This document shows positions 47,406 through 58,917 of a stretch of DNA of 64,000 nt, in pieces. Position 1 is the stretch's first letter. Each line of letters opens with the position of its first letter. The notes beneath the pieces were generated by a model. It saw nothing but the letters and a program-made list of their open reading frames with translations. It was not told the origin of the DNA and searched no databases. Made by a program: the position numbers and the translations under genes. The DNA comes from Calliphora vicina (lineage: Eukaryota > Arthropoda > Insecta > Diptera > Calliphoridae), in assembly GCF_958450345.1 (NCBI RefSeq), contig NC_088780.1:124001-188000 (forward strand). Reading direction: 5' to 3'.

Positions 47406-48003
47406 GTCATCCGATAGCAGGCAATTTAGCTTAAACCTTTTTTCTTCGAAAACGTCGCGGGCTAAACGGTTACTGTGAATGGTGAGCGCTACAGAGCAAT
47501 GATCAACGAGTTCTTTTTGCCGCAACTTGGTGAATTGGGATTGGAAAACATGTGGTTACAACAGGACGGTGCAACGGCACACACTGCACGTGCCACAACC
47601 GATATGCTGAAGGATGCATTTCCCGGACGCCTAATCTCCCGTTTTGGCGATTTGCACTGGCCAGCAAGATCGCCTGATTTGACCGCTCCAGACTTCTTTT
47701 TGTGGGGCTTTTTGAAGTCGCGGGTTTATGTCAACAAGCCTCAGACTTTTGCAGCTCTTAAAGACAATATCCGTCAAGAAGTTTTGGCCGGAAGTTTTGG
47801 CCAAAGTGATGGAAAATGCCATAAAAAGGGCTCAAATGACAATCAACTGTGGCGGCGGCCATTTACATGACATCATATTCTCGACTTGATGTAAAAAAAA
47901 ACTAAAAGACCAAATAAAAATAATCCACAAGAAGAATCAAAGTTTTTCATTTTTTTTTAATTACAGCCAAAAAACATCGGAAGTTTACTTTTGCGCCACC
48001 TTG
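47406..48003 (+). pseudogene. DD41D mariner-like transposase, truncated
   Basis: A C-terminal part of a mariner-family transposase: TVTVNGERYRAMI, WLQQDGATAHTAR (second catalytic D), LHWPARSPDLTAPDFFLWGF (third D) and KPQTFAALKDNIRQEVL. Counting from the D of QDG to the D of APDF gives 41 intervening residues, as in the rosa/DD41D group. An in-frame TAA lies near 47465. A frameshift near 47785, next to a duplicated TTTTGGCC, precedes the family-like ending with NCGGGHLHDIIF. A right TIR-like end, ACTTTTGCGCCACCTTGTA, lies near 47985-48003. The first catalytic D, the N-terminal region and the left TIR are missing. Confidence 0.85.
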
Positions 48004-48475
48004 TAGTAATATGTTTTGCAGCATATGTACAAATCTTTTAAATGGGATATAGAACAAAAGTTTGGCATCATTTTTAATTTTTAATATACCTAAAACACCA
48101 TAATTTGGAACCTTGAGGCTCCGCCCCACCTTAGTGTTAAAAGTCCGAATTTAAAACTTAAGCTCAGTAACAACTCCTCCTAGTCGTGAGAAATTTTATT
48201 AAAATCGGATTATCGGTTTGGAACTTACAAATTTATTTGCACCTTTTTTATTTTTCATTTCCCCCACTGTGACCCAAAATATTGGTTTTAGGTTCTCACA
48301 CAACCACAATATGAGATTTTGTAACCATCCTCGGGTGAAGTTTATTGTTAATCTTCTCCATTCGCAAAGATTCATCTTTTTTGCCTTTATTTCCTTTTGA
48401 AAAAGCCCATACATAATCAAGTTTCTTAAAAGGTTCAATAAAATGTTAGTATATTTAAACAAAAATATAAAATAC
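48004..48475. repeat. Interspersed repeat, uninterrupted relative of 38841-40400
   Basis: 48170-48440 is the inverse of the two halves found at 38841-39023 and 40305-40400, without the inserted element. Contains TCGGATTATCGGTTTGGAAC and AATATTGGTTTTAGGTTCTC. No coding sequence. Confidence 0.75.
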
Positions 48476-50273
48476 TGTTACGTTTTAACCTTTTTAAAAC
48501 GCTGGTTTATTTCCTTTAAATAAACCGGATACTTTTTTTGATTGCAAATAAAAGCCGTTTAGTAGTTTGAAAATTTTAACAACTGTTTATTTATTTAAAA
48601 ATGTACAACAACAGAATTAAATAGTCACTCAATGTTTTTTATACACGTTTTTAAATTCTCAGAAATACAGACACTTTATAATGTACACGAATTCACTTGA
48701 AAAATACAGCACACTTTAAGGCACTCAGTTGATGTTTATTCGAAAAGCGTCTCTGATAAACTCACTCACGACTATTTACAACACTGCATTACCATCTAGA
48801 AAGATCTATTTTTCTTCGACTTTCCACATGTTTTTAATGGCAACTGTATCAAACTGGAACTTGAAAACATTAAATGGTGTGCTGCCATCAAAACTAGGGG
48901 CCTTTATTCTGCTAGATGCTTCTGAAATAACTCAAACCGGTCCATCTTGACATTGAAGATTATAAACTTTTATTTGCAGATCGTGCAGTTTATTGTCGAC
49001 ACCAATCTCTAAGTCGGAGAGTTTTTTATTGACGTATATGGCTTGTATTTCTAAACAGCTTTCTCAGTCGGACACCTTTTTCTCAATGCCATCCACTCTG
49101 CTGTTTATAACTTCCGATATTTGCTGAAGCTTCTCGTCTGTCGCTCTAGAAGTTTCTTCAAATTTCATTTCCATTATTTTATTTTCTTCTTTTACTTCAG
49201 CAAGAAGTTTCTCATTGTCGGCAAGAAGCTTCTCGTTGTTGACTCTAGAAGTTTCTTGAACGTCAGCTAGAAGTTTCTCGTTGTTTACTTTCGAAGTTTC
49301 TTGAACTTCTGCTTTAACTTCAGCTAACAGCTTCTAATTGTTGACTCTTGAATTTTCTTGAACTTCAGCAAATTTCTCATTTGTTTCTTTGAATTTTTCC
49401 ATCATAGCAGCAAACATAGTGCTTAAATCCATGCTGCTTGTTGTTGCACGGGTAGAAACTTCCAATTCTTCTTTATACTCAAACTCGTAAGTTCCAATAT
49501 CACGCCGCTTGAATTCATCTATGAGCCTCTTCTGCAATTCTGCTTTGTTACTGCTTTGGTAGCTCCAACTTACTCAATTCTTTCTTGAGTTGTTCAACTT
49601 TTAGTTCCTCAAACTTCATGCTTATTATTTTGCAATCCCACTTCTGACATCAATTGTTACGTTTTAACCTTTTCAAAACGTTGGTATATTTCCTTTAAAT
49701 AAACCGGATACTTTTGATTGCAAATAAAAGCCGTTTAGTAGTTTGAAAATTGTAACAACTCTTTATTTATTTAAAAATGTACAACAACAGAATTAAATAG
49801 TCACTCAATGTTTTTTATACACGTTTATAAATTCTCAGAAATACAGACACTTTATAATATACACGAATTCACTTGAAAAATACAGCACACTTTAAGGCAG
49901 TTAAAGAACATTGTAGAAATAGATCTTTCTAGATGGTAATGCAGTGTTATAAATAGTGGCTGAGGTTGCAGTCGTGAGTAAGTTTATCAGAGACGCTATT
50001 CGAATAAACATCAACTGAGTGCCTTAAAGTGTGCTGTATTTTTCAAGTGAATTCGTGTACATTATAAATTGCGTCTGTATTTCTGAGAATTTATAAACGT
50101 GTATAAAATAAAACATTGAATGACTATTTAATTCTGTGGTCGTTGTACATTTTAAATAAATAAAGAGTTGTTACAATTTTCAAACTACTAAACGGCTTTT
50201 ATTTGCAATCAAAAAAGTATCCGGTTTATTTAAAGGAAATAAACCAACGTTTTGAAAAGGTTAAAACGTAACA
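48476..50273 (-). mobile_element. Gypsy-like LTR retrotransposon: deleted copy plus an inverted LTR
   Basis: Three copies of one LTR (outer motif TGTTACGTTTTAACC, complement GGTTAAAACGTAACA): direct at 48476-48808, direct but truncated at 49655-49897, inverted at 49898-50273. On the minus strand 49655 is the 5' LTR. It is followed by ATTGATGTCAGAAGTGGGAT, whose TGTCAGAAGTGGGATT resembles a tRNA-Leu 3' end (primer-binding site). Then comes a gag fragment that runs into the 3' LTR at about 48808. Pol is missing. Confidence 0.82.
48809..49625 (-). pseudogene. Gag-like coiled-coil protein of the LTR element, truncated
   Basis: From MKFEELKVEQLKKELSKLEL near 49620, then KAELQKRLIDEFKRRD, repeated coiled-coil units (ETSRVNNEKLLADVQ-type) and IKAPSFDGSTPFNVFKFQFD, a motif typical of insect Gypsy/mdg1-type gag. 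It is interrupted by several stops and ends abruptly in the LTR (KNMWKVEEK). The internal Glu/Leu/Asn repeats are themselves tandem duplications of about 50-60 bp. Confidence 0.72.
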
Positions 50274-50690
50274 ATATAAAATGCAAAAATTGGTTAAAAA
50301 ATGTTAAAGTTATTAAAAAATCGCCAGGCCACTAGAACAAGAAATGTAGGAACAAAATTAACATATTTTGAGAAATATTAAAATAAAAGCTTATTTTTAC
50401 ATAGAATATATCCATATTTACTTGTATATGAGTTTTTGTCTTCCTAGGATACCGTTAACCTATTCGCAGGTATAACCAAAACAATTTAATTTTTTTAACG
50501 GCAGTTTCAAAACTCCAATTTAAATTTTTTAAAAATTTTGTTAAACAAATTTCATAATTTTTTGATCATCACATTGGGATTTATTGGGAACATAATATGG
50601 AATAAAAATATTTTCATATTTTCATATGAAAATATCTCCAATAGTTTTCCTGTACCTGCGATTTAAATTTTGTGATTTTTTGGCCATATT
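50274..50690 (-). mobile_element. Fragment of the GAGTGCTCCA MITE family (inverted)
   Basis: Reads as the reverse complement of about 2880-3300 of the full MITE: GCCAGGCCACTAGAACAAGA, TACCGTTAACCTATTCGCAG, TTTTTAACGGCAGTTTCAAA. Both termini are lost. It abuts the inverted LTR. Confidence 0.82.
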
Positions 50691-50929
50691 TTGGCGAATG
50701 AGTCAAATTTTTTTACTGTTATGATTTTTAAATAAACGCTATTCAGGATATTATAGTCTATATAATTCTAAATATAGTCTGAAAGTTTTACTAAAATCGG
50801 AAAACGTTAACCCTTAAATCGTGAAGGTCAAAGATAAATTTTTTCAATATTTGGAATTTCTCATGGAAAGATACCGAAATCTATATATATATAGATATAC
50901 TCTATATATATATACTCTTTTATATATAT

Positions 50930-53573
50930 ATAAAAGAGTAACGTTACTGACTCACAGACCGACTGACTGATTCATCATCGCACAGCCCAAACGACTGAAG
51001 CTAGAATCATGAAATTTTAACTGTGGGTTCCTCCCTCCCCAAAACCATCCGATAAGAAGGGATTTTTGGAAATTCGAACGTTTAGGGGGTAAAAAATAGT
51101 AAATTCGGTAACCTTATATCATAAAAACTAATAAAAATAAAAAAAACTTAAAATTGCATTTTACTCCATTCAAAAAATAAGCTGACAGGTGTTTCGTACT
51201 TTTTCGAAATTCGAAAATTTTAGGGGAGAAAACGGGTAAAAACTGTATTTTGGTACTTTTTTGGCACCCTATGTATATTTTAAACCAATAAATATAGAAT
51301 CAAATTTTAAATCGTATTCTTTACTTATCAAAATATAAAAAATATAAGTTTGGTACTTTTTGGAAATTCGAAACCTTAAGGGATAAAATTGTGTTTATTT
51401 TTAGTACTTTTTCATAAAATATGTTTTTCTATAATTTGACATAGACATACGAATATTTTATTATGAGCTCCCACCACGTTACAGAAATTTATTTGAATAC
51501 AATTGTACCACCTCAATGGGGATAAAAAAGGTACCAAAAAGGGGATAAAATCGGGAAAATACATTATATTTGAAATTATTAAGCCAATTTTGATAATTTT
51601 TTTAATGTTGGTTCCTGGATTCATACAAAAATTAACTAACCAAGGTGTATATTGGGCCAAATCCGGGTAAACAGTTTGGTACTTTTTTTAAAACATATTT
51701 ATTCCTGGGCACATTAATACAGATTTTAATATTTTGAGACATGGCAAAATGGAATATTTTTAAATTTCAAACTTGAGGGGTGTTCAAGGAAGAAAAGGGA
51801 AATTGGTACTTTTCTCCTAATGGTACTTTTTTAACATTTTAAATTAATTCAGTTATCGACATTAAAGTTAGCTGATATGTATCTGAGTGAAGTTAGTGTT
51901 AGGAATAGGGGATAATATTTAGGTACCAAAATGTGTGAACTGAACTACACGCATAAAAAAATCAACAAAACTATATTTATTTCATTTACTTAAACAGTAA
52001 AAACAAAAACCCTTTAAAAAAAATAAACAAAAATATAATATTAATTCATTAATCACAGTAAAAACAGAAAATGATCCAAAAATTAAGCTAAAACATTTTT
52101 TAAGGAAATTCTGTAAATATGTATGATCAATCTGAATGACTGAATAATTATCGGCATCGTTTAGGAATTGGTTCAACATCACTTTCATCACTAGATGATA
52201 TAATCATATTGTCATCATATTGTTAAATATCATTTTCATCACTAGAATTAAAAAAAAAACATCTAAAATTTTAAAATCTGTTAAAATTCCCAAAAAAAAA
52301 TCGTTAATTTAAAAACCCCATAAATTTGAATCCGCATAAAACGAGACCTGAGTGTATAGGTACTTTTTTGTTCTTCTAATGGTACATTTTTGAAATTTCT
52401 ATAACAATGGACTTAGAAACATGAAATTAAACATATATGGTCCTAAGTGAGTGAGAATTCTAGGGGGAGACTTTTTGGTACTTTTTCTTTATTGGAATGG
52501 TACTTTTTGTAATTTCTTCACCAATGAACCCAGAAACATGAAATAAAGCTTATATATAAACCGAGTGAGTGGGAAACCACAAGTGTGGGTTTTTTGGTAC
52601 TTTTTCTATATTCTAATGGTACTTTTTTGAATTTTCTATAATTATGGACTTAGAAACATGAAATTAAGCATATATGGTCCTAGGTGAGTGAGAATTCTAG
52701 GGGGAGACTTTTTGGTACTTTTTCTTTATTCTAATGGTACTTTTTTGAATTTTCTATAACATTGAACTTAGAAACAGGAAATTAAACATATGTATATGGT
52801 CCTAAGTAAGTGAGAATTCTAGGTGGAGACTTTGTGGTACTTTATCTTTATTCGATTGGTACTTTTTGTAATTTCTTCACCAATGAACCTAGAAACATGA
52901 AATAAAGCTTTATGGAACCGAGTGAGTGGGAAACTACAAGTGGGTGCTTTTTGGTACTTTTTCTATATTCTAATGATACTTTTTGAATTTTCTATAATAT
53001 AATGGACCTAGAAATATGAAATTAAGCGTATATGGTCCTAAGTGAGTGAGAAGTCTAGGGGAGACTTTTTGGTACTTTTTCTTTATTCTACTTTTTGTAA
53101 TTTCTTCACCAATGAACATAGAAACATGAAATAAAGCTTTATGGACCCGAGTGGGTGGGCAACTACAAGTGGGTGCTTTTTGGTACTTTTTCTATATTCT
53201 AATGGTGCTTTTTGAATTTTCTATAATAAAGGACCTAGAGTTTCCAAAAAATCGAAGAATTTGAAAACTGCGGTTTCGGTTTTAAAAAATTAAAAACTGA
53301 TCGGTTTCGGTTTTGTGATAATTTATTAAATATTAAGTATTATAGAAACAAAATTAGTTGATAATATAGGAAATGATATACAAATCTAAAATTCAAACTT
53401 GACGGGTTATGGTTTAGTGAATGCGAATTTAAAAGTGATAATCAATGGTACTATTTCCTTATTGCAATGGTACTTTTTGAATATTTTATAATAATAAACA
53501 TAAAAATTTAAAATTAGGAACACATTTTCATTTTCTATAATAATGGACCCAGAAATATGAAATTAGACATATA
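50930..53573 (+). mobile_element. Helitron-like region with tandem arrays
   Basis: TTTTATATATATATAAAAGA followed by AACGTTACTGACTCACAGAC, CGACTGACTGATTCATCATC and GAAGCTAGAATCATGAAATT resembles insect Helitron 5' ends. No CTAG-type 3' end could be placed with confidence. From about 51240 onward it consists of repeats with GGTACTTTTT, becoming a regular array at 52380-53230. No coding sequence. Confidence 0.5.
52380..53230. repeat. ~118-bp tandem array with two alternating variants
   Basis: Seven or more units begin near TTTTGGTACTTTTTCT (52474, 52591, 52710, 52831, 52950, 53068, 53175). One variant has GAGTGAGAATTCTAGGGGGA. The other has GAGTGGGAAACCACAAGTG. Their order is A B A A B A B, so the array has a partly higher-order structure. 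Confidence 0.83.
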
Positions 53574-53876
53574 AATTCTGAAATTTGTTTAACAAAATTT
53601 TTAAAAATTGAAAAGGAGTTTTGAAATTGCCGTTAAAAAAATATTTTTTTGGTCATACCTGCGAATATGTTAACGGTATCCTACGAAGGCAAAAACTCAC
53701 ATACAAGTAAATATGGATATATTTTAAGTAATAATAAGCTTTTATTTTAATATTTCTCAAAATATGTTAATTTTGTTCCTACATTTCTTGTTCTAGTGGC
53801 CTGAGACACGTTAATGGCCTGGCGATTTTTTAATGACTTTAACATTTTTTAACCAATTTTTGTGTTTTATATCTTA

Positions 53877-56163
53877 CTAGCTAAAACCCGGTGTGCTTCG
53901 CTACCCGTACCGTAAAGATTTACAATATATTTAGTCTATCTAAAATTAGTTTCTGTTCATGTGAAAAACATGGATTTTCTAGATTTAGTCCGCAAACTTG
54001 CAAACACTGACGTTGAGCTTTATCAATTATCATTGCAAATACTAAGCAAATAGGAAACTGCAATCGAGTAAAATCAAATGGCATTTCCGAAGTTATAATT
54101 CCCAGTTATAAAGGTCGCTCCGATTAGATTGTTCATTAATTGCCTTACTGTAAGTCGAGTGTCATTACAAATACGCAAACAATCATACAAAGAAACAAAC
54201 ACACATTGACTTTTATATATATGGGGGATTTCATGTCAAGTGAACCAACTTTTGAAATCGATGTCTTCCGATCGGGATGAAATTTGCACCAAGGTTAGCT
54301 CTATTGGATAGTAACTCAGACACAATTTTTCAACAACATCGGTCGAGAACTCTCTGAGTTATAGGGGGTAAAATTTTGACAATTTGGTCAAACAGGGGTT
54401 TTTTCTTATCCATGTAACTTATTACCTATTGTTCTTAGCAAAATGTGTTCCAAATAGTATAGATAGCTATTTCTTCGATCTTTCGAAAAAAAATATTTAA
54501 AAAAAAAAATAAAAAATTTTTAATATTTTTTTTCCGAAATCAAAAACTTTTTTGACTTTTTTTTAAAATACGCTATTTTTTTTTTTTTTTTTTCTTAAAA
54601 TAAAGTTTAGATATTTTCCTTGAACACCTACTTGGTCGCTTAGTGGGATGCGAGTGGGATATCTATCAAAATAAATATTTTGTAACTCAAAACATAAAAT
54701 TTTTGACTTTTTTTGCAAAATCAAAAACTTTGTTGACTTTTTTTTTCAAAATGGACCCTTTTTTAATCTTTTTTTTTAGGTCAAACAAAAGCTTAGATAT
54801 TATCCTTGAAGACCCTTTTGGTCGCTTAGTGGGATGCGAGTGGGATATCTATCAAAATAAATATTTTTTAACTCAAGACTTACAATTTTTGACTTTTTTT
54901 TTGCAAATACGATTTTTTTCCAAATGGGCCCTTTTTTTAAAATTTTTTTTGTAGTCAAAAGAAAGCTTAGGTCCATTCCTTTAAGATATTTTTAGTCCCT
55001 TAGTGGGATGCGAGTAGGATATCTATCAAAATAAATATTTTGTAACGCAAGACATACAATTTTTTAATTTTTTTTTGCAAAATCGAAATTTTTTTCCAAT
55101 ATGGGACTTTTTTTTAAAAATTTTTTTTGCTCAAAAGAAAGCTTAGGTCTTTTCCTTTAAGACCTATTTTGTCACTTAGGAAGATGTGAGTAGGATATCT
55201 ATTAAAATAAAAATGTTGTAACTCAAGACATTCAATTATTGACTTTTTTTTTGCAAATTCGAATTTTTTTTCAAAATGGGCCCTTTTTTAAAATTTTTTT
55301 TTTAGTCAAAAGAAAGCTTAGGTCCATTCCTTTAAGATATTTTAGGTCCCTTAGTGGGATACGAGTGGGATATCTATCAAAATAAATATTTTGTAACTCA
55401 AGATATACAATTTTTGATTTTTTGGCAAAATCAAAAACTTTTTTGACTTTTTTTTAAAATGGGCCCTTTTTGTAATTTTTTTTTTTGCTATAAAGAAAGC
55501 TTAGGCCTATTCCTTTAAGATGGTTTTGATCGCTTAGTGGGATGCGAGTGGGATATATATCAAAATAAATGTTTTGTAACTCAAGACTCAAGACTCGGAA
55601 GGTGCCACGACCACTTTTGCTAGTTTGCCCATTTTTGTCCTAAATATGTAATTCATACAAAGTTTCATTGCTTTACATATCAAAATTATACACATAGATA
55701 TGATTTTTAGTATTTAGTTTGTATGGGATGTACCACGCCCACTATTGATAGTCCGCCCATTCTTGTCCTAACTATTAATATTGATGATAATATTTATGGA
55801 CTCTATCTCTTATTGTATAATAGATTTTTTAATTATCATCATATGGGAGGTGCCACGCCCTCTGTGGCTTCTACTCCCATTTTGGCCTCAAATATTTATA
55901 CAAACGGTGGTATTGCTCATGCAAAATTTGAGGACTATAGCTATTATAGTTTCCTAAATATTTGATTTTAAAAATTAACTTTGTATGGGAGGTACCACGC
56001 CCACTTCAAATTTCAAAACAAAAAGTAGCCTATAGCTGCTTCCAGACATACATAAATATACTGTAAAAATTTCAAGAAAATCGGTTCAGCTGTTTAGCCG
56101 TCTATAGATCCCAAACTAATAATAATAAACATACATACACACATTCACTTTTATATATATAGA
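53877..56163 (-). mobile_element. Non-autonomous Helitron, 2.3 kb, carrying a transposon arm
   Basis: On the minus strand it begins TCTATATATATAAAAGTG after an A (56163) and ends in a GC-rich stretch, GGGTAGCGAAGCACACCGGG, then TTTTAGCTAG before a T (53877). This is the A|TC...CTAG|T pattern. Removing it joins the MITE exactly as in the intact copy at 3300. 54223-55590 inside is a single copy of the ~1-kb arm of the transposon at 56320-61765. No helicase gene. Confidence 0.85.
54610..55600. repeat. ~180-bp repeats (six copies) inside the Helitron
   Basis: Each unit contains CTTAGTGGGATGCGAGTGGG, ATATCTATCAAAATAAATAT, a run of TTTTTGACTTTTTTT and GGGCCCTTTTT. Copies start near 54640, 54826, 55004, 55180, 55350 and 55540. 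The same unit occurs three times in each inverted arm at 56690-57130 and 60950-61480. Confidence 0.9.
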
Positions 56164-58917
56164 TTAGAATGACAATTGCGTACACATTTCGATTCTTTTA
56201 AATTAAATTGCAAAAGTAATTATTTAATGGCAAAATTTTTACAAAAACAGAAAAAAATGCATTTTTCCCCTGGTAAATCCACCTCATGATAGAAAAACAA
56301 AATTTCATATTTAACTATAGTTTTATATATATATGTGAACCAACTTTTGAAATCGATGTCTTCCGATGAAATTTGCACCAATGTTAGTTCTATTGGATAG
56401 TAATTCGGACACCATTTTTCAACAAGATCGGTCAAGAACTCTCTGAGTTATAGGAGGTCAAAATTTGACATTTTGGCCAAACATGTGTTTTTTTTTATCC
56501 ATATAACTTATTACCTATTGTTCTTAGCAAAATGTGTCCCAAATAGTTTAGATAGCTATTTATGCAATCTTTCGAAAAAAAAATTAAAAAAATTTAATAA
56601 AATATTTTTGATTTTTTTTTTTTAAATCAAAAATATTTTTGACTTTTTTTCAAAATGAGCCCTTTTTATTTTTTTTAAGAAAGCTTAGGTCTTTTCCTAA
56701 GCGACCTATATGGTCGCTTAGTGGGATGCGAGTGGGATATCTATCAAAAAAAATATTTTGTAACTCAAGATTTAAAATTTTTGAATTTTTTTGCAAAATC
56801 AAAAACTTTGTTGACTTTTTTTAAAAAAATGGACCCATTTTTTAATTTTTTTTTTGCTCAGAAGAAAGCTTATGTGTTTTCCTTTAATACCCTTTTTGTC
56901 GCTTAGTGGGATGCGAGTGGGATATCTATAAAAAAATGTTTTGTAACTCAAGACATACAATTTTTTACTTTTTTTTTGAAAAATCAAAAACCTTTTTGAC
57001 TTTTTTTTTCCAAAATGGACTCTTTTTTTATTAATTTTTTTTCTCAAATGAAAGCTTAGGTCTTTTCCTTTAAAAACTTTTTGGTCGCTTAGTGGGATGC
57101 GAGTGGGATATCTATCAAAATAAATGTTTTGTAACTCAAGACAAATGTTTTTAAATTGATTTTTTTCATATTTGTGTGTAAGTGTTTCTAAAACCTTAAA
57201 AATAAAAACCACAACAACTGACCGATAATAGCCACTGGAGGGGTGCAATATGAGGCCGACCGCTATTTATTTTCCACCCCCAAAATTTGTATGAGTTTTG
57301 TATCTTGCGGCTTTTTTAGTCAATCCTAGAGGTAGTTTTCAGCGCACGTGATTTTCATTGTTAAAATATCAGGTGCCCCAGAAACAAATTTTTGGAATCA
57401 AGTGGAAATATTTGATGGCTCCAATACCATCACATGCTCCTTTACCATGAGCAGTAGGATGAAAATGCCACTCAGCTGGCATTCCAAAATCTTTTTCATG
57501 AGCAGTAAGATTTGCGTAGCTACTTTTGTTTTTAAAATGTTGACGAGCTCCATCCGAAACGTAGTATACCTTTTCTACTGTAAATTTTGATTTTAGATAA
57601 TTTAGTATTATCTTCTGGTACTCATAAACTGCAACGGTGTCATGTTTTAAATCGTCGGATATGATTGCCATACTTTTGTGTTCCAGGTTTTCTTCTTTCA
57701 TTTAGTAAATAACTACTGTGAATATAGTTGCTTGGTCGTTATTGAAGTGGAATGCTTGTATGGAATCCTGAAGAACATATTTATAGTTCTCTGCGAAATC
57801 AAATGAAATAATGAATTCACCATACTTCGAATGTGTTTTCAAGTCCTTGAAGAATGACCACTGATCTTTGACTAAAAAGTCATGGGTTCTCAAATTTAGC
57901 AATCCTCTACACAGTTCTTCCACAAAATCATCCACATTTAAAATTATGGTTTTCAGTGTGCATCTTTCAGTCTGAAGCCAAGATTCAAATTTTAACTCCT
58001 CAATACATTCTCGATCAAAAGAGTTGATTAAATTTTCTTTGATGGATGTGGTTTCCGGGCAATTCGAACATTCACCTAAGTGGCAAGAAGTTGTAGCATT
58101 AGGGCACATAGTCAATTTAAGGCAATCGCGGTAATGGTGTAAATCTTCTGATGAATCATCTTTTAAGTAATTTAAGTTGATTTCCTTCAACATCAATTTA
58201 ACATTTTCATGGTAAATACAAACACATACTGTGTGAGTTCCGCTGCTTCCTGCCAAAACGCAATGTTTTGGCCTCAGTTGTGTAAATTTTGTGAATCCAA
58301 TTTTGACATCCTCGTATTCAGATTGAAATGTTGCGAATAATTCATTCAGGTTACAGAGAACCATTCTCTTCTGCATTTGAACTTTCTTGCCATCGATTCG
58401 TACAGACATCCAGTCTTTCATCCCTGGCATCAGGCGACTCATATCATCTCGCTGATAAAACTGAGTTATTAGAGATTTAGTATCGCCCTCCAAAGTTTTT
58501 CCCTTCTTTTTGTTTGGGAGTGTGAGAATCCCATGCTCAGCAACCAATTGTTTAGCAATTCTTGCTTTTCGTTGAGACGTTCCAAACTCAGTCATTGTTT
58601 TTGCAGAACTCCATGTTCTTGAAGCAAGCGTGAGAAGTTGAATTCTTTCAGCTTCACTCTGTGACGTTTTGTATTTCTCTTTTATTTGTTCAAGAACTTC
58701 TACTGCATCCTTATGGTATTGGTTTCGACACTCATTCGTTGAATTTGAAAAGTTAGAATAACCATCATCATCAACAGTTCTGTCTTCATTCTCGGAATTA
58801 CTTTTGTCTTCATCTGGAATAACTTCAACGCAAGGCTCATGACTATTCAAATTCGGTAATTCGTTCAACTTTCCGAGCTCTTTCCTGCATGATCCACAAA
58901 TTTTCAATCGTTTTGAC

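Larger units (their letters stand above)
53574..56285 (+). mobile_element. GAGTGCTCCA-family MITE fragment split by a Helitron
   Basis: 53574-53876 matches 2990-3300 of the full MITE in direct orientation (TAACGGTATCCTACGAAGGC, TGGCCTGAGACACGTTAATG). 56164-56285 continues with the next part (GACAATTGCGTACACATT, TTTCCCCTGGTAAATCCACC). Both outer ends are missing. Confidence 0.85.

Noticed and set aside
43447..47525. Very long frames on both strands (Ile-His-Thr-Tyr or Tyr-Val-Cys-Met repeats)
   Set aside because: They are translations of (ATAC)n, whose 12-nt codon cycle has no stop in these frames. Only the first ~100 residues at 43447-43748 match a real transposase.
54643..54954. Frames such as MGCEWDIYQNKYFVTQ
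   Set aside because: They arise from the ~180-bp repeat (GGGATGCGAGTGGGATATCT) and recur with each unit. No independent evidence of coding.
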